Part shown: positions 4,120-8,257 of the stretch, one piece after another | Numbering within the stretch: the stretch's first letter is position 1 | Layout: each line of letters starts with the position of its first letter | Source of the DNA: Spirochaetia bacterium | Lineage (GTDB): Bacteria > Spirochaetota > UBA4802 > UBA5550 | Direction of reading: 5' to 3' | NCBI GenBank assembly: GCA_031289575.1 | Contig: JAITPE010000036.1 | Location: forward strand, 1 to 8,257 | Length of the DNA stretch: 8,257 bases | Notes under the pieces: model-generated | The model's input: only the letters and a program-made list of their open reading frames with translations | What the model was told of the DNA's origin: nothing | The model's database searches: none | Position numbers and translations under genes: made by a program

Positions 4120-5585
4120 ATTATATGAGCCACAACTTCATCCTGAGTCATAGACGATGTATCGCAATACAAGGCATCCTCAGCCTTGGCAAGCGCTCCG
4201 TATTTGCGGGACAGATCCTGCTCATCGCGCTGTATAATCTGTTTTTTTATACTGTTTTCGTCAACTTTTTTTCCCATATCGCGGTACTCTTTGATCCTGC
4301 GGGAAGTCCTTATATCGACAGAGGCGTCCAAGTATATTTTGATATCGGCGTCCGGAAAAACCACAGTGCCTATATCGCGCCCGTCCATAATCACGGACTC
4401 GGACTCGGCCCATTTCCTGAGCAGAGTGTTGACAAAATCGCGCACATCAGGATTATCCGAAACAGTCCCTATATTATTCAGGATTGTTTCATCTCTTATA
4501 AGAGATGAAACATCCTGCCCGTTGACAAATGTAAGGCAGGCGCCGGAACCGGTAAAAACCTGTTTAATGTCAAGATCATTGAGTTCATCCTTAAAATCCA
4601 TGCCGCCCAAATCTTTTTTCTTTTCGAGGCAATGCCATGTTACCGACCTGTAGATTGCTCCCGAATCAATATACTTGAGAGATTTTAAAAGCGCCGTCCT
4701 TTTGCAAACCGTGCTTTTACCCGAACCGGCCGGGCCGTCAACCGCAACAGTGATGGTTTTTTTTATATCAACCGGGTACGAGCCCAATATTTTAAAGAAA
4801 ACAGTCTCCTCGCGCATTTTTTCCAAAGCGGCGCTTACAGGCAGGTCGTCCCTGTGTCCAAGAAAATCTATGAAAAAATTATATTCCCATATTTTTTTTC
4901 TGTCGGGCCGAGATTCTATCTTCTTCATGTTGATTCCGTAATCGGCAAATGGTTTAAGAAGGCTCAGCAGCGCAGCCGGCTTGTCCTTGACCGTGCAAAC
5001 TATTGATGTTTTGTCATTGCCTGTGGGTAGGGCGGCAGGCAATTTGCTTATTACAAAAAAGCGGGTATAATTGTTCTTTAAATCCTCAATGTTTTTGGCT
5101 ACGGTTTTAAGGCCGTATGTTTCGGCGGCCTTAATCGAAGCAACCGCAGCCGCTTCCGGGTCATCGGCGGCGAAGAGCGCCGCCGATGTAGTTGAAGCAA
5201 CTATTATGGTTTCCGCGGAAGGAAGATTAATGTTAAGCCAGTCCCTGCACTGCCCCATTGACTGCGGATGCGAATATACTTTTTTTATTGTGCCCATATC
5301 GCCGCTTTTTGAGAGAAGATTCAGCGATATGCGCACATCACGCTCTTCCATGATATTGAGCGTTGTTCCTATAAATTCATCAAGAGTAACCGTGACCGAA
5401 CCTTCCGTGCTGTTTTCAATGGGCACAACCCCGAAATCGGACTCGTCTTTTTCCACCGATGAAAAAACATCATGTATGCTTTTTTGCGGGCGCCTTGACA
5501 CGGAATTTCCAAAAATAGCGCTCGCGGCTATGCTGGAAAAAGAAGCCTCGGGCCCCAGAAACGCTACGCTTTTCTCCTTACTCAT
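4095..5585 (-). CDS. pheA-cmk: prephenate dehydratase (with ACT domain) - cytidylate kinase fusion protein
   Basis: One open frame of 496 residues encodes two complete enzymes. Residues 6-181 are prephenate dehydratase (prephenate to phenylpyruvate in phenylalanine synthesis), with HPQSMGQC at 106-113 and the catalytic-type TRF at 174-176. Residues about 193-270 are the ACT regulatory domain with ESRP at 224-227, the usual phenylalanine-sensing motif. Residues about 277-496 are cytidylate kinase (CMP/dCMP to the diphosphate): P-loop GPAGSGKS 284-291, DSGAIYRS 307-314, DGRDIGTVVFPDAD 401-414 and RDEQDLSR 453-460. Each half has the length of its stand-alone family, and only about six residues separate them. 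No internal start codon is visible at the junction, so the kinase has no obvious independent start. The ATG at 5583-5585 overlaps the scpB stop by 8 nt (ATGAGTAA) with no good Shine-Dalgarno, suggesting coupled translation. There is no chorismate mutase domain. Confidence 0.93.
   Translation of the reverse strand: MSKEKSVAFLGPEASFSSIAASAIFGNSVSRRPQKSIHDVFSSVEKDESDFGVVPIENSTEGSVTVTLDEFIGTTLNIMEERDVRISLNLLSKSGDMGTIKKVYSHPQSMGQCRDWLNINLPSAETIIVASTTSAALFAADDPEAAAVASIKAAETYGLKTVAKNIEDLKNNYTRFFVISKLPAALPTGNDKTSIVCTVKDKPAALLSLLKPFADYGINMKKIESRPDRKKIWEYNFFIDFLGHRDDLPVSAALEKMREETVFFKILGSYPVDIKKTITVAVDGPAGSGKSTVCKRTALLKSLKYIDSGAIYRSVTWHCLEKKKDLGGMDFKDELNDLDIKQVFTGSGACLTFVNGQDVSSLIRDETILNNIGTVSDNPDVRDFVNTLLRKWAESESVIMDGRDIGTVVFPDADIKIYLDASVDIRTSRRIKEYRDMGKKVDENSIKKQIIQRDEQDLSRKYGALAKAEDALYCDTSSMTQDEVVAHIIEIIDRAS
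4485..4512. repeat. 28-nt perfect palindrome inside the cmk coding region
   Basis: TGTTTCATCTCTTA (4485-4498) is followed immediately by its exact reverse complement (4499-4512). On the left, GGA at 4481-4483 can add three more pairs with TCC at 4513-4515 across one bulged T. It encodes V-S-S-L-I-R-D-E-T of the kinase, within a segment that matches the family's DVTEAIR-type block, so the frame is intact. No T-run follows. It may be a binding site for a dimeric protein, a cruciform or an mRNA hairpin; the function is unknown. Confidence 0.85.
5016..5043. repeat. 8-bp perfect inverted repeat in the ACT-domain coding region
   Basis: ATTGCCTG (5016-5023) and CAGGCAAT (5036-5043) are exact reverse complements with a 12-nt spacer. 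Alone it is near chance expectation. It is listed because it is the first of four stem-loops between 5016 and 5337. Confidence 0.5.
5107..5134. repeat. 9-bp perfect inverted repeat in the prephenate dehydratase coding region
   Basis: TTAAGGCCG (5107-5115) and CGGCCTTAA (5126-5134) are exact reverse complements with a 10-nt spacer. It lies 27 nt from the next stem-loop. No T-run is adjacent, so it is not a terminator. Confidence 0.65.
5162..5188. repeat. 11-bp perfect GC-rich inverted repeat in the prephenate dehydratase coding region
   Basis: CATCGGCGGCG (5162-5172) and CGCCGCCGATG (5178-5188) flank a 5-nt spacer. In the pheA-cmk mRNA this would be a very stable hairpin in the codons for S-A-A-L-F-A-A-D-D. 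Alanine codons account for part of the GC symmetry, but their synonymous positions are also complementary. Function is unknown. Confidence 0.8.
5289..5337. repeat. 13-bp inverted repeat with one mismatch in the prephenate dehydratase coding region
   Basis: TGTGC-C-CATATCGC (5289-5302) pairs with GCGATATG-C-GCACA (5324-5337): 8 and 5 bp separated by a single C-C mismatch, around a 21-nt loop. It is the fourth stem-loop of the pheA cluster. Confidence 0.6.
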
Positions 5586-6192
5586 TGTCTATGGAAAATT
5601 CCTTTATTTCAGAAAGTTTGGGCAAATCAGAAAGCTTATTGAGCGCGAAGAGCCTTAGAAACTCATCGGTTGTTCCGTACGCGTGCGGGCGGCCCGGGAG
5701 ATTTTTCCGGCCTACAATTGTTATCAGCCTGTGCTTCATGAGATTGGTAACCATGAGTCTTGAGGATACTCCCCGCAGTTCATCAACCTCGGCAAGGACA
5801 ATAGGCTGTTTGTACGCGATTATGGAAAGAGTCTCAAGCATTCCCTTTGTCAAGGGCTCGCGCCTCTTCATATCAAGAACACGGTGAAGCTGCTCGGCAT
5901 AGCGGGCATTTGTCACAAACTGAAATCCGTTGGCGATTTCCACAACGCGGATTCCGCTGTCGCGCTCCTCATAATCATCGACAAGCGAATCGAGAATTAT
6001 TTTTGCCTGTGTAGAGTCAATTGAAAAATTTTTTACAAAAAACTGGAGGGGGACAGGCTCATTGCTTAAAAAAAGAGCCGCCTCGAAAAGGCCTTTGAGA
6101 TCGGGCTCTCCGCTTGAGCTGTTTTCATCCTCCTCGGAATAAACGCCCTTGTCCTTTTCATCTATTTCGTCTATTTCATCTATTCCGTTCAT
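5578..6192 (-). CDS. scpB: segregation and condensation protein B
   Basis: ScpB dimerises through winged-helix domains and binds the ScpA kleisin within the SMC-ScpAB complex that compacts and separates chromosomes. The 204-residue protein shows the family's hallmarks: LFEAALFLSNEPVPL at 35-49, KGMLETLSIIAYKQPI at 116-131, ELRGVSS at 138-144, the GR-NLPGRPHAYGTT stretch at 161-175 and FLRLFALNKLSDLP at 178-191. The first 30 residues are an acidic extension rich in Asp, Glu and Ser that contains three IDE repeats and is not part of the conserved core. The start ATG at 6190-6192 follows an AGGGGGG purine run. It begins 7 nt after the scpA stop, and its own stop overlaps the next gene by 8 nt. 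Length is normal for the family. Confidence 0.96.
   Translation of the reverse strand: MNGIDEIDEIDEKDKGVYSEEDENSSSGEPDLKGLFEAALFLSNEPVPLQFFVKNFSIDSTQAKIILDSLVDDYEERDSGIRVVEIANGFQFVTNARYAEQLHRVLDMKRREPLTKGMLETLSIIAYKQPIVLAEVDELRGVSSRLMVTNLMKHRLITIVGRKNLPGRPHAYGTTDEFLRLFALNKLSDLPKLSEIKEFSIDNE
6157..6183 (-). repeat. three tandem 9-bp units encoding IDE-IDE-IDE near the ScpB N-terminus
   Basis: On the minus strand the unit ATAGAYGAA occurs three times in a row as codons 4-12 of scpB, differing only at GAT/GAC. The unit is a multiple of three, so changes in copy number would keep the frame and only lengthen or shorten the acidic tail. Confidence 0.75.
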
Positions 6193-6199
6193 AGCCCCC

Positions 6200-6937
6200 C
6201 TAAATTTGTTCAGAAGAAAAAGAACGGATAATCAGCAGTTCTCCAAAAATCTGATCCTGTATGACCTTTATCATCTTTATTTTTATCATCTCCAAAACAG
6301 CCAAGAGCGAGGCTATCACCTCCGCTCTTGTCGGAATTGAGCAAAATATATCGGTAAAAACAACCGATTCTTTTTCTTTTAAAAACGATATAATATATTC
6401 AATTCTGTCACTGACAAGAATTTCATCAAATACTATTTCTTCATGCTCTACGCTTATTCCCGAATCCATAACCTTCGCAAAGGCCTTGAGCAAATCAAAG
6501 AGTGAGACCGATGTATAAGCGATCTCTTCTGTGCCCTCAATAATATTGGTACTGGTAAAAACATTTGCCTGCAAATCGTAGGCTTCTTTAAAGGCAAGCG
6601 ATGAACGCTGAAATTTTTTGTATTCAAGAAGTTTTTGAATAAGCTCGCCCGGCAGAGGCTGGACAAAATACTCATCCTCAATATCGGCAGACGGCAAAAT
6701 GGCTCTGCTCTTGTAGTAAAGGAGTTCCGAAGCTGTCCATATAAATTCCGAGGCAATATGAACATTCATCTGTTCCATAAGTTTTAGGTAAGCTATGTAC
6801 TGCTCTGTTATTTCAGATATGGATATTTCTGTTATGTCGATCTTCGACTTTTTGATTAAATCCCACAAAACATCAAGAGGCCCTTCAAACCTCTCAATAT
6901 GGATCAAATAGGAATCTACCAGCTCCGTTAACGCCAT
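6200..6937 (-). CDS. scpA: segregation and condensation protein A (kleisin)
   Basis: ScpA is the kleisin that bridges the SMC heads and binds the ScpB dimer. The 245-residue protein carries the N-terminal signature ERFEGPLDVLWDLIKKSKID at 15-34, then ISEITEQYIAYLK at 40-52. The middle is FIWTASELLYYKSRAILP (65-82), and a C-terminal winged helix includes RAEVIASLLAVLEMIKIK at about 204-221. Length is normal. The ATG at 6935-6937 has GGGAGAA upstream at good spacing. It is followed closely by scpB, as in most bacteria. The gap to cheY is 65 nt and contains a stem-loop, so it may be read through from the cheY promoter or may have its own weak promoter; none is convincing. Confidence 0.96.
   Translation of the reverse strand: MALTELVDSYLIHIERFEGPLDVLWDLIKKSKIDITEISISEITEQYIAYLKLMEQMNVHIASEFIWTASELLYYKSRAILPSADIEDEYFVQPLPGELIQKLLEYKKFQRSSLAFKEAYDLQANVFTSTNIIEGTEEIAYTSVSLFDLLKAFAKVMDSGISVEHEEIVFDEILVSDRIEYIISFLKEKESVVFTDIFCSIPTRAEVIASLLAVLEMIKIKMIKVIQDQIFGELLIIRSFSSEQI
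6302..6330. repeat. inverted repeat (8 + 3 bp, one bulge) in the scpA 3' region
   Basis: CAAGAGCG (6302-6309) and CGCTCTTG (6323-6330) are exact reverse complements. AGG at 6310-6312 pairs further with CCT at 6319-6321 across a bulged C6322, leaving a 6-nt loop. It encodes part of the C-terminal winged helix of ScpA. No terminator features are present. Confidence 0.55.
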
Positions 6938-6976
6938 CAGTTCTTCTCCCGAAAAAAGAGAGGATTACAAGACAGG

Positions 6977-7001
6977 AGCATACTACCGGCGGCAGTATGC
7001 T
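6977..7001 (-). promoter_or_regulatory. stem-loop between cheY and scpA
   Basis: AGCATACT (6977-6984) and AGTATGCT (6994-7001) form a perfect 8-bp stem with a 9-nt GC-rich loop. It begins 1 nt after the cheY stop codon on the mRNA. No T-run follows within 15 nt, so it is not a classic intrinsic terminator. It could be a processing or stability element separating the chemotaxis and segregation parts of a shared transcript. Confidence 0.6.
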
Positions 7002-7002
7002 G

Positions 7003-7362
7003 TTATAATAAAGCCTTCTCGGCTGCTTTCTGGAGTCTGCCTGGAGGGAAAGGTTTCACAACAAAATCTTTAACTCCCATCTTTATAGCTTTTGTCAGAA
7101 GATTTTCCTGACCAAGGGCAGTAACCATTATGATTCTGGCGGTAGGATCCATAGCAAGAATCTCACCGGCAGCCTCTATGCCATCCTTCTCTCTCATTGT
7201 AATATCCATAGTAATGAGATCAGGTTTAAGCTTTTTAAACAAGTCAACAGCCTGATTTCCGTTTTCGGCTTCTCCTACTATTTCATGACCCGCAGAACCT
7301 AATGCATCTTTTACAAGAATCCTCATAAATTTAGCATCATCAACAATTAAAACCTTCGCCAT
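7003..7362 (-). CDS. cheY: chemotaxis response regulator CheY
   Basis: A single receiver domain of 119 residues with no output domain. CheY is phosphorylated by CheA and then binds the flagellar switch. The acidic pair D8-D9 (VDDAKFMR), phospho-acceptor D53 (DLITMDI), T81 (VTALG) and K103 (VVKPF) are all present. The sequence and length resemble the Bacillus subtilis CheY type more than the 128-129-residue enterobacterial type. One oddity: the proline that normally lies four residues after the phospho-Asp (D-I-T-M-P) is arginine here (R57). The start ATG at 7360-7362 follows GGGAGAA at good spacing, and a promoter lies in the 91-nt gap behind it. The neighbour upstream is cheB, which supports a chemotaxis role rather than a generic receiver. 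Confidence 0.9.
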   Translation of the reverse strand: MAKVLIVDDAKFMRILVKDALGSAGHEIVGEAENGNQAVDLFKKLKPDLITMDITMREKDGIEAAGEILAMDPTARIIMVTALGQENLLTKAIKMGVKDFVVKPFPPGRLQKAAEKALL

Positions 7363-7397
7363 GTTTATTCTCCCTCATAGCTATAATGTTATCCAGA

Positions 7398-7423
7398 ATT
7401 ATACAAAGTGAACAAATAGTCAA
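7398..7423 (-). promoter_or_regulatory. sigma-70-type promoter ahead of cheY
   Basis: On the minus strand TTGACT (7418-7423) precedes a perfect TATAAT (7398-7403), but the spacer is only 14 nt, short of the usual 16-18. The A/T-rich run just upstream (7433-7453) could serve as an UP element. TATAAT is mirrored by ATTATA at 7382-7387 (10-nt spacer), an inverted repeat across the expected start site that might be an operator. Transcription would begin near 7390, leaving a leader of about 28 nt with the Shine-Dalgarno. Confidence 0.5.
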
Positions 7424-7453
7424 CCAGAAATCAAGAAAAAAGTTCTTTTTCTT

Positions 7454-8257
7454 TTATTTATGGTTAATTACCAAACTATTACGATACTTATGAATACCCC
7501 TAATATATTCAACAATTTTTTTTGTTATTTTATCAAGCTGCAAAATCTCATCAATCGCGTCCATCTCTATGGCGACCCGATTCATGCCATAAACCACGGA
7601 ACTTCCTCTGTCCTGAGCAATTGTGTAACCTCCCGCGTCGTGCAAATGCTTTATTCCGTTTGCTCCGTCTCTGCCCATACCCGTCATTATAACACCGATA
7701 GAATCATTTCCGGCCGATTCGGCCACGGAGTGAAAAAGAACATCAATAGAAGGCCTGTGACCCGAAATTCTCTCTGTTTTTTCTGTCCGCAAGACATATC
7801 CGTCTGATTCCCTGCGCAGCGCAAGATGAAAATCACCCGGAGCTATATAAGCGCAGCCGGCAGCCGGGACATCTCCGTTTACCGCCTCTCTGACTCTCAG
7901 ATTCGAGGCCGTATCAAGGCGCTCAGCAAAGGCATGAGTAAAGCCTCCGGGCGGCATATGCTGAACAACCAATACGGCGCCGGGAAAATTTTCCGGAAAA
8001 TCGCTGAATAGTTTCAAAAGAGCAGGGGGCCCCCCGGTAGAAATCCCTATGGCAATAATCTGCTCGGCCATTCGTCCTTTAGTCTTAGGGGAAAAGGAAA
8101 CGGAACCGTCAAAAACATCCTCGCTGCGCTTCCATGGAACAAAATCATCGGCCGTAATCTTCAACTGAACCTCAATTTTCGAGGCCGTCTTTATCTTGCC
8201 TATTAACTCTTCGCCTATTTCATCCAAAGAAAATCTGCCCGAGGGCTTTGAGACAAA
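7454..8257 (-). CDS. cheB: chemotaxis protein-glutamate methylesterase CheB (N-terminal receiver outside window)
   Basis: CheB removes methyl groups from chemoreceptors and deamidates them, resetting sensitivity. The visible 267 residues begin FVSKPSGRFSLDE, which matches the end of the CheB receiver domain (the KPSG that follows the conserved Lys), so roughly 100 residues lie beyond the right edge. The methylesterase domain follows a linker. Its catalytic triad is visible: Ser in GISTGGPP (codon 8039-8041), His in VVQHMPPGG (7958-7960) and Asp in GMGRDGANG (7667-7669). The SSVVYGM block near the C-terminus is conserved. An in-frame TTG at 8225-8227 could be mistaken for a start, but the protein is clearly continuous through it. 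The gene lies upstream of cheY, 91 nt apart, with a promoter between them. Confidence 0.95.
   Translation of the reverse strand, partial: FVSKPSGRFSLDEIGEELIGKIKTASKIEVQLKITADDFVPWKRSEDVFDGSVSFSPKTKGRMAEQIIAIGISTGGPPALLKLFSDFPENFPGAVLVVQHMPPGGFTHAFAERLDTASNLRVREAVNGDVPAAGCAYIAPGDFHLALRRESDGYVLRTEKTERISGHRPSIDVLFHSVAESAGNDSIGVIMTGMGRDGANGIKHLHDAGGYTIAQDRGSSVVYGMNRVAIEMDAIDEILQLDKITKKIVEYIRGIHKYRNSLVINHK

Noticed and set aside
3987..4508. Plus-strand open frame opposite rpsA and the cmk part
   Set aside because: It crosses the junction of two firmly identified genes and has no motifs of its own.
4757..4764. A run of eight A on the mRNA exactly at the pheA-cmk junction, in the A-AAA-AAA slippery register, where a -1 shift would stop at 4738-4740 and release a stand-alone dehydratase
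   Set aside because: Equal runs of eight occur at 4892-4899 and 7516-7523 in ordinary coding sequence, and no convincing downstream stimulatory structure is seen; it fits AT-rich lysine codons. Mass spectrometry for a short PheA form would decide it.
7433..7453. Perfect 8-bp A/T inverted repeat behind cheB as an intrinsic terminator
   Set aside because: The stem is almost all A-T pairs and no U-run follows on the minus strand; it is better read as an A/T-rich region upstream of the cheY promoter.
1..8257. CRISPR arrays, transposases, integrases, attachment sites, toxin-antitoxin or defence genes
   Set aside because: No regularly spaced direct repeats and no reading frame with such motifs were found on either strand.

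Overview
The window looks like chromosomal DNA of a spirochaete, most likely a Treponema relative. The grounds are the gene content and style: a short CheY close in sequence to the Bacillus type, a separate CheB, a sulfatase-modifying-factor (SUMF1) type domain protein of the kind common in treponemes, a six-domain ribosomal protein S1 directly behind cmk, and three tRNA genes with no encoded CCA. The taxonomic call is inference from protein style; there is no rRNA gene to settle it.

Layout. The left 1.75 kb is on the plus strand. It holds the 3' part of a SUMF1/FGE-like gene (cut by the window edge), then a compact tRNA block: tRNA-Ser(UGA), tRNA-Ser(GCU), a 113-residue membrane protein gene wedged 5 nt behind one tRNA and 1 nt ahead of the next, and tRNA-Arg(ACG). 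A trailer with a strong hairpin follows, then an intrinsic terminator that lies inside the 3' end of a gene on the opposite strand. Everything from 1712 to the right end is on the minus strand, in transcription order: cheB (its N-terminal receiver lies beyond the edge), cheY with its own promoter, scpA, scpB, a prephenate dehydratase-cytidylate kinase fusion gene, rpsA, and a membrane-anchored TPR protein. From scpA down the genes overlap or lie less than 30 nt apart, so they are probably one operon, possibly read through from the cheY promoter.

How the genes work together. CheB and CheY serve chemotactic adaptation and motor control. ScpA and ScpB are the kleisin and winged-helix partners of SMC in chromosome segregation. 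Cmk feeds CTP/dCTP synthesis and S1 recruits mRNA to the ribosome; cmk next to rpsA, with an aromatic amino-acid gene just upstream, is a recurring bacterial neighbourhood. Here the aromatic gene (pheA) and cmk have become one reading frame.

No defence system, mobile element or CRISPR array is visible. The most unusual signals are the pheA-cmk fusion, the protein gene embedded in the tRNA operon, and an apparent excess of long perfect inverted repeats inside coding sequence, including a 28-nt perfect palindrome in the cmk part and four stem-loops within about 320 bp of the pheA part.
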